NCBI GenBank assembly: GCA_046291695.1
Contig: JBKBSO010000008.1
Location: 62,001-126,000 of the forward strand
DNA: 64,000 nucleotides
Reading direction: 5' to 3'
DNA from: PNNG01 sp046291695
Lineage (GTDB): Bacteria; Bacteroidota; Bacteroidia; UBA7662
The position numbers and the translations under genes are program-made. The notes under the pieces are model-generated. The model saw only the letters and a program-made list of their open reading frames with translations. It was not told the origin of the DNA and made no database searches. The stretch's first letter is position 1, and the number at the start of each line of letters is the position of its first letter. Shown piece after piece: positions 17,852 to 26,915 of the stretch.

Positions 17852-18151
17852 ATGAATACTTTAACTCGCCCCATGGATAACCAGCAGTTTATGCTCATCG
17901 ACAAGTCGGATATTCGGAACTTACAGTTCGACCCTCCCACCCCTTCCTACGACACAAACCTGATGCAAAGATTAGAGTATGCCATGCGTCTAGGGAATAC
18001 GCATCATGTGAAAGTACGGGTGTATTTTCGTAGTTTAACAGGCGAACATCTGGTTGAAACAACCATATGGGCTTGCGATAATCATAGCGTATGTTTGAAA
18101 GGCGGCGTATGGATTCCTCTGCACAGCATCGTTTCGGTAGATTTTTACTGA
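17852..18151 (+). CDS. Conserved hypothetical protein, 99 residues
   Basis: This small soluble protein has no signal peptide or membrane segment. The C-terminal half (HVKVRVYFRSLTGEHLVETT and HSVCLKGGVWIPLHSIVSVD) looks like a small beta-rich domain with strands ending in a conserved Gly-Gly turn. An alternative ATG lies at 17873. Its end overlaps the start of the YceI gene by about 40 bases, so it probably leads the operon that continues into the sensor kinase. I recognise it only as a type of short Bacteroidota protein of unknown function. Confidence 0.65.
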   Translation: MNTLTRPMDNQQFMLIDKSDIRNLQFDPPTPSYDTNLMQRLEYAMRLGNTHHVKVRVYFRSLTGEHLVETTIWACDNHSVCLKGGVWIPLHSIVSVDFY

Positions 18152-18690
18152 AGTCGATCGGGCTATGTTTTGCAGGAACCCTCTTGTTATTTTCGTACAC
18201 CGCAGCACAAACATTGGTACTCATTTCCACTGAAGTCAGCTTTGTTTCCGAAGCACCGCTGGAATTGATAAAAGCCAGCAACAAACAAATCACTGGTGCC
18301 ATCGATATGAACAACAGAAGCTTCCTGATTAACGTAAAAACCACGGGCTTCAAAGGGTTTAATAGTCCTTTACAACAGGATCACTTCATGGAAAATTACC
18401 TTGAAGCAGAAAAATACCCGAAGTCGGTCTTCAGCGGTAAGTTAATCGACAGCTTCGACCCAAAAGTGCCAGGTCATTATGAAATACGGGTGAAAGGCAT
18501 GCTCGATATACATGGCGTAAAGCGCGAACGCATCATCAAAACCAGCATTGAGGTGCGTCCCGACCTGAGCATTTATTTCGAATCGGGCTTTACCGTTTTA
18601 CTCGACGAACACAATATCCTGATACCAAAAATTGTGCATCAAAAGATTGCCGAAGAAATCAGGATTGAAGTGAAAGGCAAGCTGCAATGA
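18109..18690 (+). CDS. YceI family periplasmic protein (first copy)
   Basis: YceI proteins are lipocalin-like barrels that bind polyisoprenoids such as ubiquinone-type lipids. From 18109 the protein is 193 residues with a signal peptide (LLKSIGLCFAGTLLLFSYTA, then AQ). Family signatures are GFKGFNSPLQQDHFMENYLE, AEKYPKSVFSGKL and the VKGMLDIHGVKRER block. A start at 18091 is possible, but 18109 places basic residues better before the hydrophobic core. It overlaps the upstream small gene and its stop overlaps the kinase start by 4 bases (ATGA), so it is coupled to the sensor system. Confidence 0.85.
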   Translation: MDSSAQHRFGRFLLKSIGLCFAGTLLLFSYTAAQTLVLISTEVSFVSEAPLELIKASNKQITGAIDMNNRSFLINVKTTGFKGFNSPLQQDHFMENYLEAEKYPKSVFSGKLIDSFDPKVPGHYEIRVKGMLDIHGVKRERIIKTSIEVRPDLSIYFESGFTVLLDEHNILIPKIVHQKIAEEIRIEVKGKLQ

Positions 18691-21485
18691 GGCGCGTGTT
18701 ATGTTTAGGCCTGCTGCTGTTAAGCACTTTCAGCATTACCAGCGCCATGTTACCTGTAAGCAAGCTGGTGCTGCCTATTGATGGAAGCATAAAAACCCAA
18801 AATGCTTGTCTCTATCAGGATAAGGACGGCTACATCTACTTGGGTAACGAAGAAGGGCTGTACCGCTTCAATGGGCGTCGATGGAAGCAACTTCCCAGCG
18901 ACCAAAACTATATCGGACGCATTACCGCTATCCATGCGCACCAAGGTGTGCTATGGGCAGGCAGTAGTAAAGGAAGCCTCGGCTTCATCCGTAACGATTC
19001 CTTGATATTGTTTAGGCCTCAAGAAGGGCTTCCCCACACCGCCATCACCTCCCTCCAATCGACTGGAGACCATTTATGGCTAGGCACCAAAGGCGAAGGC
19101 GTGTACTGCCAAACCCCAATACACCAATACCTCTTTGATGAATACGATGGCATAGCAGACCTTAACATACAAAGTCTTGTGGCCATAAACGATGGAATTT
19201 GGGCTGGTACCGACAATGGTCTCTTCCAATTAAATTTTAAAGATGGACGAAAAAGTACCAAAAGAATAAGTACCCACGATCAGCTCATTGCCGGGATGGC
19301 CCGTGTAAATAAACAATATTGGGTTGCCTACCAAAGTGGTGAATTTGGCCCACTTGATGGTACTCTGCACCAACTTCCTTCGCTATCTGGCGGCATACGG
19401 CAATTTGAATACCACCGCGAAAAACTGTGGATACTAGATTTAAGCGGACACCTTTGGGTCTTTGACTTGCAGGCAAAACAACTCGAAGAAGTACATCTTA
19501 AACATTCTGGACGCCGCCTCCGCGCCGAAAGTTTTATGATTGACCAAAAGGGCAGCTTTTGGTTGCTAACCAATGTAGGCTTAATAAGTAGTCAGCCTGG
19601 CTTAAGTCACTACACCATACCAGCGGGCATTAACATTCAAGCCATACACCAAGACGAAGGCAGGCACCTTTTTCTGGGTACTAATAAAGGTCTTTGGCAC
19701 GGAGACCCAAGTGCTACCGGTGGTATGATTGCTGCCTCCGAAGGACTAAATGTACTTAGCTTGCATCAGGACCGTTTGGGGCGTTTATGGATTGGTACTT
19801 ACGGTCAAGGATTGTATTTGTACGAAAACAAACGCTTTATCAAATTTGGATTGGCAGAAGGGTTAACCAACGACAACATTTTCAGCTTCGCCGAATGTGA
19901 AGAAACAGGCAGGATTTATTTGGCCACTTTAGGAGGAATATTTTACATTGATCCTGGCGATAAAAAGCGACCAAAAATTAAAGCCTTTCACCATAACCAC
20001 CCTGATGGCCCTGGTACCTATTACATTTATCAACTACACATCGATCGCAACAAAAATTTATGGATAGGAAGCGATGGAAAGGGTATTTTCCGTTATAAAG
20101 ACGATACCTTTAAACAATTCACACAAGCCAATAAACGAGATTTTCGCATCGTAAGCAGTATAGGTGAAGACACCAGTGGTACCGTATGGTTTCATGCCCT
20201 CGATGCAGGCATTTTTGCCATTAAGGAAGGTAAGCCCGTTTTGGTGAGTGACCAAAATACCGATGACATCACATCCCTAACCGGAACCTTTAAAGGCAAC
20301 CTGTTTATTGGACGACAACATGGACTGGCTATTCTCAATAGAAAAACGAACCGGATATTTGAACTCAACCAAATGTTCGAACTCCCCTACGCAGAATTGC
20401 TTACCAATGCAATTTACCGAGGCAAAGAAGTTATTTATATCGGTGGTAGAGATGGTTTATTTCGTTTACATACCAAATTGCTTCCGGAATTTGAACTGCC
20501 TAATATTCGCATAGGGCCTGCCCTCATGGCAAATGGAGAGCCCATAGGAAATACCCACCGATTTCCCGCAAAGCAGCAGAATATTAACTTTGAATTAGAT
20601 ATATTATGGTTTGCCAAACCAGAGGCTATTAAATTGCGCTATAAGCTCGAAGGACTACATACCGAATGGGTAAACGCAGAACGCTACCACATTCAATTTC
20701 AAGGCCTACGACCTGGCGACTATCAACTTATAGTTGAAGTGGCCATGGACGATAGTTTCAAGCTGGCTAATTCAGCCAGTTACGCGTTTAAAATTAATAA
20801 GCCCATCTATGCCAGTTGGTGGTTCGTTAGCTTGTTGTTTGGCTCCTTCTTGTCAATATTAATTTGGTATTTACGCTGGCGTGAACAAGAAAATAAACTA
20901 CGAGAAACCTTAAAACGTGAAAGAATTCGTGCTCAGTTCGAGGTACTTAAAAGTCAAATTTCGCCCCACTTTCTCTTTAACGCATTCAATACCCTCATCG
21001 AACTCATCGAAGAAGATCAAAAACAAGCCACCAAGTATGTTGAGAAGCTTTCTGCACTTTTTCGAACTGTGCTCGAGTACAAAGACACCGATTTGATTCC
21101 ATTATCAGAAGAAATTGAACTTGTAAAAACCTACATCTACCTGCAAAAGCAACGCTTTGGTGAAACCCTGCAAGCTACCATCCAAATTAATGAAGAAGCC
21201 CAGAAGCTGAGTGTCATCCCCATGAGTTTGCAACTCCTTGTCGAAAACGCCATCAAACACAACAGTTTCAGCAAAGCACATCCCCTGCATATTCAGATCC
21301 TGGCCCAGGAAAACCAAATCGTCGTAAAAAATAACCTTAAGCCAAAATCAATGCGGGAACCCTCCACCGGTTTTGGGTTAAACAGCCTCCGTCAACGCTA
21401 CCGAAACCTGTATCAACTCGATATAGCCGTTATCGATGATAAAAATGAATTCGAAGTAATCATTCCCAGCCTAAAAACATCATGA
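18687..21485 (+). CDS. Propeller-domain sensor histidine kinase (LytS/YehU type)
   Basis: This is a 932-residue inner-membrane sensor. After a signal-like N-terminus, residues of about 30-600 carry repeated two-component-regulator propeller motifs (GRLWIGTYGQGLYLY, KNLWIGSDGKGIFRYK, GDHLWLGTKGEGVYC), expected in the periplasm. A Y_Y_Y-type domain (about 610-695) precedes one membrane helix (about 705-728, WWFVSLLFGSFLSILIWYL). The cytoplasmic part is a His_kinase domain with the phospho-accepting His761 in QISPHFLFNAFNTL and an N-box LLVENAIKHN near 855. It partners with the LytTR regulator that overlaps its stop by 4 bases. The signal sensed is unknown. Confidence 0.92.
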   Translation: MRRVLCLGLLLLSTFSITSAMLPVSKLVLPIDGSIKTQNACLYQDKDGYIYLGNEEGLYRFNGRRWKQLPSDQNYIGRITAIHAHQGVLWAGSSKGSLGFIRNDSLILFRPQEGLPHTAITSLQSTGDHLWLGTKGEGVYCQTPIHQYLFDEYDGIADLNIQSLVAINDGIWAGTDNGLFQLNFKDGRKSTKRISTHDQLIAGMARVNKQYWVAYQSGEFGPLDGTLHQLPSLSGGIRQFEYHREKLWILDLSGHLWVFDLQAKQLEEVHLKHSGRRLRAESFMIDQKGSFWLLTNVGLISSQPGLSHYTIPAGINIQAIHQDEGRHLFLGTNKGLWHGDPSATGGMIAASEGLNVLSLHQDRLGRLWIGTYGQGLYLYENKRFIKFGLAEGLTNDNIFSFAECEETGRIYLATLGGIFYIDPGDKKRPKIKAFHHNHPDGPGTYYIYQLHIDRNKNLWIGSDGKGIFRYKDDTFKQFTQANKRDFRIVSSIGEDTSGTVWFHALDAGIFAIKEGKPVLVSDQNTDDITSLTGTFKGNLFIGRQHGLAILNRKTNRIFELNQMFELPYAELLTNAIYRGKEVIYIGGRDGLFRLHTKLLPEFELPNIRIGPALMANGEPIGNTHRFPAKQQNINFELDILWFAKPEAIKLRYKLEGLHTEWVNAERYHIQFQGLRPGDYQLIVEVAMDDSFKLANSASYAFKINKPIYASWWFVSLLFGSFLSILIWYLRWREQENKLRETLKRERIRAQFEVLKSQISPHFLFNAFNTLIELIEEDQKQATKYVEKLSALFRTVLEYKDTDLIPLSEEIELVKTYIYLQKQRFGETLQATIQINEEAQKLSVIPMSLQLLVENAIKHNSFSKAHPLHIQILAQENQIVVKNNLKPKSMREPSTGFGLNSLRQRYRNLYQLDIAVIDDKNEFEVIIPSLKTS

Positions 21486-22240
21486 AAATTGTAATTATCG
21501 AAGATGAGCCTTTGGCCGCACAACGTATTAATAAGCTGGTGCTGAAAGTAATACCCGAAGCTGAAATTGTGCATCAAATCGACAGTGTAGAAGAAGGTAA
21601 AGCATGGTTCGCATCCGACCAGCAATATGACCTCATTCTTGCTGATATTCAACTCGGTGATGGTCTCAGTCTCGAAATTTTTAGGGCTTTTGCGCCTAAA
21701 AAACCGATTATCTTCACAACAGCCTATAACCAGTTCGCTCTCGATGCATTTCGGCATTTGAGTATCGCTTATTTACTAAAGCCGGTAACTGAAGAAAATT
21801 TGCACCATGCTTTAGAAAAATTGAAGGAACTGAAGCAAGCTTCCCATGAGGGCCAAAATCTACAAGCCTTGCTTGAAAAATTTAGCCGAAGCCAGCCCGA
21901 TTATCCAAAACGACTCGTTATAAAATTCGGACAACACATTAAGGCCATTCCCTTCGATGACATTGCCTGCTTTTTTGTCGAAGAACGAATATGCATGCTA
22001 ATGACTTTTGATAAGCGCCAGCTACCAGCCGATCATAACCTCGAACAACTGGAGAACATTGTAGATCCCCGGCAGTTTTTCAGAATAAACCGAAAAGTAA
22101 TGGTGAATGTAAACGCAATCAAAAGCATGCAAGCCTACAGTCGAAGTCGGGTGGCCTTACAACTCGACCCTAACTGCAATACCGACCTGATTGTTAGTAC
22201 TGAGCGTTCTGCCAATTTTAAAAAATGGCTTGAAGGTTAA
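21482..22240 (+). CDS. LytTR family response regulator
   Basis: The 252-residue protein has an N-terminal receiver domain (1-120) with the acidic pocket in IIEDEPLAA and the phospho-acceptor Asp55 in YDLILADIQLGDG, plus the conserved Thr and Lys (IIFTTAYNQFALDAF, YLLKPV). The C-terminal LytTR DNA-binding domain (about 145-252) has KFGQHIKAIPFDDIACFFVE and FFRINRKVMVNVNAIKSM. It should bind DNA when phosphorylated by the kinase whose gene it overlaps by 4 bases. The target may be the downstream cytochrome/YceI genes, but no operator was recognised in the 96-base gap. Confidence 0.93.
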   Translation: MKIVIIEDEPLAAQRINKLVLKVIPEAEIVHQIDSVEEGKAWFASDQQYDLILADIQLGDGLSLEIFRAFAPKKPIIFTTAYNQFALDAFRHLSIAYLLKPVTEENLHHALEKLKELKQASHEGQNLQALLEKFSRSQPDYPKRLVIKFGQHIKAIPFDDIACFFVEERICMLMTFDKRQLPADHNLEQLENIVDPRQFFRINRKVMVNVNAIKSMQAYSRSRVALQLDPNCNTDLIVSTERSANFKKWLEG

Positions 22241-22336
22241 GCCTTTCAGTTGATTATATTACGAATTAGACATATACATTGTTGGCTTCGGCATCAACTG
22301 GAATGGAACAACAAAAAATTTAGCCACCTTTACCTC

Positions 22337-23044
22337 ATGAAATCATTTTTAGGTTTTTTTGTGTTGATCCTTAGTGCAAGCTTCCTTTTACTTGCTTGTA
22401 AGCACGATCCAATACTGCCAAAAAATCTACCGATAAATTTATCTATCAATATACCTTGTCATCACGACACAGCCTATTTTCAAAACGATGTTCTACCCAT
22501 CCTACAAAGTACTTGTGCCATACCGGGATGCCACGACCAGCAAACGGCAGCCGATGGTATTCGTTTGAACAATTATGCTCAGGTAATGGCTAGTGGAGAG
22601 ATTACTCCTGGACGTCCCGAAAACAGCGATTTGTACAAAAAACTTATTGACGACCGACACGATAAACGTATGCCCCCCCCTCCTTTTAATCCACTACCTG
22701 AACAGCAAATCGAAATCATCAGAAAATGGATAGTGCAGGGAGCCCAAAATAACCATTGCACAGAACGCTCTGGTCCATGCGACAGCTTAAATAGGTCGTA
22801 TCAAACACACATAAAACCACTGCTTGGTGCCTATTGCGGTTCTTGCCATCTCGAAATAAACGCTTTAGGAAATGTCGTCTTATCAACTTATGCTGGAGCG
22901 CGTGAAGCTGCCGAAAGTGGTCGATTGGCAGGAAGCATTCTGCATAGTTCCGGCTATGCGCCCATGCCTATCGGTGGCTCAAGTTTAGGGGATTGCGAAG
23001 TTCAACAAATATTGTCGTGGATAAGCCAAGGCATGCAACCATAA
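22337..23044 (+). CDS. Lipoprotein with two cytochrome c-like heme motifs
   Basis: From 22337 the protein has 235 residues and begins with a lipoprotein signal (FLGFFVLILSASFLLLAC, lipidated Cys21). The first half resembles the planctomycete-type cytochrome C domain widespread in Bacteroidota: STCAIPGCHD (Cys60, Cys65, His66, a CX4CH spacing), then ENSDLYKKLIDDRHDKRMPP and IRKWIVQGA. The second half repeats the plan with a standard CGSCH (Cys167, Cys170, His171) and QILSWISQGMQ. The two Met-Pro segments (RMPPPP, YAPMPIGG) could supply axial ligands. It is likely a periplasm-facing electron carrier; heme binding at the CX4CH site is uncertain. An open frame from 22250 lacks a proper signal start. 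Confidence 0.75.
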   Translation: MKSFLGFFVLILSASFLLLACKHDPILPKNLPINLSINIPCHHDTAYFQNDVLPILQSTCAIPGCHDQQTAADGIRLNNYAQVMASGEITPGRPENSDLYKKLIDDRHDKRMPPPPFNPLPEQQIEIIRKWIVQGAQNNHCTERSGPCDSLNRSYQTHIKPLLGAYCGSCHLEINALGNVVLSTYAGAREAAESGRLAGSILHSSGYAPMPIGGSSLGDCEVQQILSWISQGMQP

Positions 23045-23048
23045 AAAA

Positions 23049-23459
23049 ATGCGTAAAAAACTACTCCTTATTGCTTTACTCTTGGGACTTATCGTTGGTG
23101 CCTATGGTCTTTATGAATGGTTTCGCCCCCTGGCCGGGATCGAAAGTTTACGCACCGAATATAGCCTGCCTGCATCAGACTTGTTTGATACCTTTGACAC
23201 CGACGAACAAGCGGCAAACGCCCTTTACCTCGACAAGGTGATAGAAGTAACCGGTTTGGTTCGTGAACTGCATCATAACGGTGAATCCATCACGGCATTG
23301 GTACTCGAAACAAATGACCCCATTTTTGGCATCAACTGTGCATTTGAACAAACTGTTCCGCTAAAAAAAATCACCCAGGGCGACCTCATCACAATAAAAG
23401 GTGTTTGCACCGGCTTTATTAGCGATGTGGTGCTCAACCGTTGTACATTTATTGAATAA
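23049..23459 (+). CDS. OB-fold (tRNA_anti-like) membrane-anchored protein
   Basis: The 136-residue protein has an N-terminal anchor or uncleaved signal (KKLLLIALLLGLIVGAYGLY), then a single OB-fold domain (about 50-136) recognisable from DKVIEVTGLVRELHHNGESI, INCAFEQTVPLKKITQGDLI and IKGVCTGFISDVVLNRC. This matches the tRNA_anti-like putative lipoprotein family found in Bacteroidota, whose function is unknown; the name reflects fold rather than tRNA binding. It lies 4 bases after the cytochrome-like gene and 4 bases before the second YceI gene, so the three are one unit. Confidence 0.75.
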   Translation: MRKKLLLIALLLGLIVGAYGLYEWFRPLAGIESLRTEYSLPASDLFDTFDTDEQAANALYLDKVIEVTGLVRELHHNGESITALVLETNDPIFGINCAFEQTVPLKKITQGDLITIKGVCTGFISDVVLNRCTFIE

Positions 23460-23463
23460 GCTT

Positions 23464-24015
23464 ATGAAACACACACTTTTTATCCTTTCACTTCTATTGG
23501 CATTCACTTCGGCAAACGCCCAGCAAAAATACATGACGCGTACAGGTGTTGTAAATTTTTCAGCCGAAGGTCCGGTTAAAGACGATGTAAAAGCCATCAA
23601 CCAACAAGCAGCATGTGTGCTGGACGCAGGAACAGGGGAAGTCATTTTTCAAATTGCCATCAAATCATTCGTATTCAAGAAAGCGCTCATGCAAGAGCAT
23701 TTTAATGAAAACTATATGGAATCACACAAATACCCCAAAGCTGTGCTTAAGGGTAAAGTTTTGGGTTGGGAAAAAATTGATTTAAGCAAAAATGGCAGCT
23801 ATGAAGTACAGGTACAAGGCGAAATGGAGATGCACGGTGTGAAGCAAAACATCACCGAAAAGGGGAAACTGGAATTGAAAAATGGAAAAATCTTATTGAG
23901 TTCCGACTTTTTAGTAAAACTTTCGGATTACAACATCAGCATACCCAAACTGGTGGAAGACAAAATTGCAAAAGAAGCGGAGGTAAGCCTCCGCATGGAG
24001 CTTGAGGCCAAGTAA
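23464..24015 (+). CDS. YceI family periplasmic protein (second copy)
   Basis: This 183-residue protein starts with a clear signal peptide (KHTLFILSLLLAFTSANAQ). It shares with the copy at 18.1 kb the core KSFVFKKALMQEHFNENYME, SHKYPKAVLKGKV, VQGEMEMHGVKQN and the closing DYNISIPKLVEDKIAKEAEV, which parallels EHNILIPKIVHQKIAEEIRI in the first copy. It is therefore a diverged paralogue in the same neighbourhood. It ends 3 bases from the convergent bshC stop. A lipid or quinone ligand is expected from the family. Confidence 0.87.
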   Translation: MKHTLFILSLLLAFTSANAQQKYMTRTGVVNFSAEGPVKDDVKAINQQAACVLDAGTGEVIFQIAIKSFVFKKALMQEHFNENYMESHKYPKAVLKGKVLGWEKIDLSKNGSYEVQVQGEMEMHGVKQNITEKGKLELKNGKILLSSDFLVKLSDYNISIPKLVEDKIAKEAEVSLRMELEAK

Positions 24016-24018
24016 AAA

Positions 24019-25605
24019 TTAGCTGAACACAAAAAATAACTTTCGAAGCGGATCGAGTTCTTGCACACAATGGTCGATGTATTCATGACCGTGCATCAGA
24101 TAAAAGTTCATAAAACTATCATGTCGTTCCTGCAACTGACGCTCCGGGAACAGCTTTTGCTTCAACGCGACTATCTGATTGAGCTCCGTTTCATGCCTTT
24201 GTTTTTGGCTTTTACGGGCACGGGCCTCCAATCCTTTGAGCGCACTTAGTGCTTTTTTACCCTCCGAAAGGGTTGCCGCACGCAAACTTTCATCTACTTG
24301 AGCAATCTGTTCCGAAGCTCCCAAATAAAGTGCATCCAACGCTTCTACAATGCCATCCATTTTAAATACAGCTGATTCATGTGCAGCAATAAAGCTGTTG
24401 ATCAGGTTTTGTTCATCATCAAACAACTGAGGCAAGGCAATGCCTAGCTTTTGCATTTTATTTGCGCTGCTCTTATCCAAGTGGAGTACCGAACTCCTGA
24501 GCATAATCACGGGCAAAGGAAGTTCATAGCGATCAAAAACAGGTTTCAGCAACATCCAATACGCTACCTCGGCTCCTCCCCCAATAAAGGCAATATTTGG
24601 TAGTACCATTTCCTGATAAACCGGCCTTAGTACAACGTTCGGACTAAAGTTTTCACTTTTATTCCTGGCAAGTTCCAGCATTTCTTCTTGCGACCAGCTT
24701 TTGCTCCCATCAGCAGTGGCATAACCATCATGATGCTTTATAATGCGTTCACGCATTTGCTCCTCGAGCCAAAACAGATTAATTTCCCTTGGATAAATCT
24801 GTGCTTTATACCCCAATTTATCTAGGGACTCAGCCGATTGGTGTACCATACCTTCCGAAGAAGCATGCACCAATTCATCTAAGATAACTGGCGAAAACGC
24901 AGCTTTTAACACGGGATCATCTCCGTCAACTACCACCAACCCATACCGTCCGAAAAGACGGTCGGCAAACAAACGAGTGGCTTTGGCAAGTGTATATTCG
25001 GCCTTAAAACAATCAGTAATCTCATGCATAAAGACACGAGCATTTACCGAATCTCCTAAAATTTGTTCGAGCTGCGAGAAAATCTCCTCCAAACCCGTCA
25101 ATTGCATACGTCCAACAGCACCTTTTTGATTACTTTCCCAAGTCAAGCGTTGCGAAAACACATACAAATGATTGAGTTCTTCAAAATCATGATCCTCTGC
25201 ACCCATCCAATATACCGGAACAAAGAAGCCTGGTAAGTCGGCGTTTAAGCGATTGGCCAGGGCAATGGCTCCGGCAATTTTATAAACCCAATAGGCCGGT
25301 CCACCCATCAAATTAGGCTGATGCGCTGTACAAACACTAAACGTATCTGCTTCCAAAATCCGCTCTAACTGTGCTTGAGGCAGTTGGTAGTCACCATCGG
25401 CATACTGGCGTTTCAAGGCAGTTACCAGTTGCTCACGCATTTTTGGTGCAAAGTTTTTTCCTTTAATCCCTATGGCCTTTTGAATTCCAGCCAGCGAAAA
25501 TTCAGCAGAAGTAAAAGTCGAAAACATTTCCGACTTCTCTACATAATCGAGGGCCAATGTACTAAAAGCGGCCGTTTGTCTATAACTAAGCGTTTGCGTG
25601 ATCAT
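24019..25605 (-). CDS. bshC: Bacillithiol biosynthesis cysteine-adding enzyme
   Basis: BshC attaches cysteine to glucosamine-malate to complete bacillithiol, the low-molecular-weight thiol used by Firmicutes and many Bacteroidota. The length (528) fits. Recognised segments are VCTAHQPNLMGGPAYWVYKI, FVPVYWMGAEDHDFEELNHL, the PNIAFIGGGAEVAYWMLLKP block and the C-terminal coiled region followed by ERHDSFMNFYLMHGHEYIDH. The start overlaps the rimO stop by 4 bases, making it the last gene of an ftsY-rimO-bshC operon. No other bsh gene is in the window. Confidence 0.92.
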   Translation of the reverse strand: MITQTLSYRQTAAFSTLALDYVEKSEMFSTFTSAEFSLAGIQKAIGIKGKNFAPKMREQLVTALKRQYADGDYQLPQAQLERILEADTFSVCTAHQPNLMGGPAYWVYKIAGAIALANRLNADLPGFFVPVYWMGAEDHDFEELNHLYVFSQRLTWESNQKGAVGRMQLTGLEEIFSQLEQILGDSVNARVFMHEITDCFKAEYTLAKATRLFADRLFGRYGLVVVDGDDPVLKAAFSPVILDELVHASSEGMVHQSAESLDKLGYKAQIYPREINLFWLEEQMRERIIKHHDGYATADGSKSWSQEEMLELARNKSENFSPNVVLRPVYQEMVLPNIAFIGGGAEVAYWMLLKPVFDRYELPLPVIMLRSSVLHLDKSSANKMQKLGIALPQLFDDEQNLINSFIAAHESAVFKMDGIVEALDALYLGASEQIAQVDESLRAATLSEGKKALSALKGLEARARKSQKQRHETELNQIVALKQKLFPERQLQERHDSFMNFYLMHGHEYIDHCVQELDPLRKLFFVFS

Positions 25606-26915
25606 ATAATTGGGGTGGCGTACAAATCAAAGGCTTCGGCGGCATCAATTTTCACACGGCAAAAATCGCCAATGCGTACAAAATGCTTTCCGGCATCTAT
25701 GAGCACTTCGTTATCCACTTCAGGCGAATCAAACTCGGTTCGTCCGATAAAGTAATTACCTTCTTTACGATCGATAAGCACATCCATTTCTAGCCCAACT
25801 TTGAGTTCATTGATGGCTGCCGAAATATCTTCCTGCAAGGCCATTATTTCTGATTGGCGTGCATCTTTTAATTCGTTAGTCACATCATCCACCAAATTAA
25901 AGGCCGCCGTATTTTCTTCGTGCGAGTAAGTAAATACACCTAATCGTTCAAACCGGTTCCGGGATATAAAATTTAGCATGTCCTGATGATCTTGCTCGCT
26001 TTCCCCAGGATAACCACTAATCATCGTGGTGCGTAAGTGAATGCCCGGTACCTCCTGTCTTATTTTATCAATCAGCTCCTGTGTGCGTAAGGCAGTAATG
26101 CCACGGCGCATGCTCTTAAGCATACCATCCGAAGCATGCTGCAAGGGAATGTCGAGATAATTGCAAATATTCGTGCGTTCACGAATTACTGGCAAAATAT
26201 CCTCAGGAAATTGCGAAGGATAGGCGTATTGCAAACGAATCCAGGCCAATTCGGGCACATCCGAAAGCGATTTCAGCAAATCGTTGAGTCGGCGCTTTCT
26301 ATACAAATCTAAACCGTAGTAAGTCAAATCCTGTGCTATAAGCACCAACTCCTTTACCCCCGTTTTTACCAAATGTCTTGCTTCTTTCACCAATTCCTCA
26401 ATGGGGCGCGATACATGTTTGCCACGCATAAGCGGTATAGCGCAAAACGAACAGGGCCGGTTACAACCTTCGGCAATCTTCATAAATGCGGTATGCGAAG
26501 GAGTAGTGATGATCCGTTCACCTAAAAGCTCATGTTTATAATCGGCATTCAATGTTTTTAGGATTCGGGGGAGCTCCATTGTCCCGAAAAAAGCATCAAC
26601 TTCAGGCATTTCGGCTTCGAGCTCATCTTTATAGCGATGGCTTAAACAACCCGTTACGTACAATTTATCTACCAACCCTTCCTGCTTGGCATCGATATAG
26701 CGAAAAATAGTATCAATAGATTCCTGCTTGGCATTTTCTATGAACCCACAGGTATTCACAATCACTACCTGTGCATCATCCCGCAACGACTCATGGTCAA
26801 CTTCAAACTGATTGGCCCTTAATTGCGTAATGAGATTCTCGGAATCTACCAGGTTCTTTGAACAACCCAATGTAATCACATTTACTTTAGGTCGTTGTGT
26901 ATTTTTTGTCTTCAT
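25602..26915 (-). CDS. rimO: Ribosomal protein uS12 methylthiotransferase RimO
   Basis: RimO adds a methylthio group to the conserved aspartate of ribosomal protein S12 using radical SAM chemistry. The 437-residue protein has the N-terminal MTTase domain with three cysteines (TLGCSKNLVDSE, VNTCGFIENAK, VTGCLSHRY), the radical SAM cluster EGCNRPCSFCAIP near 150, and a C-terminal TRAM domain (about 370-437). The residues PCSFCAIPLMRGKHVSRP fit RimO rather than MiaB. It overlaps ftsY and bshC by 4 bases each. Confidence 0.94.
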   Translation of the reverse strand: MKTKNTQRPKVNVITLGCSKNLVDSENLITQLRANQFEVDHESLRDDAQVVIVNTCGFIENAKQESIDTIFRYIDAKQEGLVDKLYVTGCLSHRYKDELEAEMPEVDAFFGTMELPRILKTLNADYKHELLGERIITTPSHTAFMKIAEGCNRPCSFCAIPLMRGKHVSRPIEELVKEARHLVKTGVKELVLIAQDLTYYGLDLYRKRRLNDLLKSLSDVPELAWIRLQYAYPSQFPEDILPVIRERTNICNYLDIPLQHASDGMLKSMRRGITALRTQELIDKIRQEVPGIHLRTTMISGYPGESEQDHQDMLNFISRNRFERLGVFTYSHEENTAAFNLVDDVTNELKDARQSEIMALQEDISAAINELKVGLEMDVLIDRKEGNYFIGRTEFDSPEVDNEVLIDAGKHFVRIGDFCRVKIDAAEAFDLYATPII

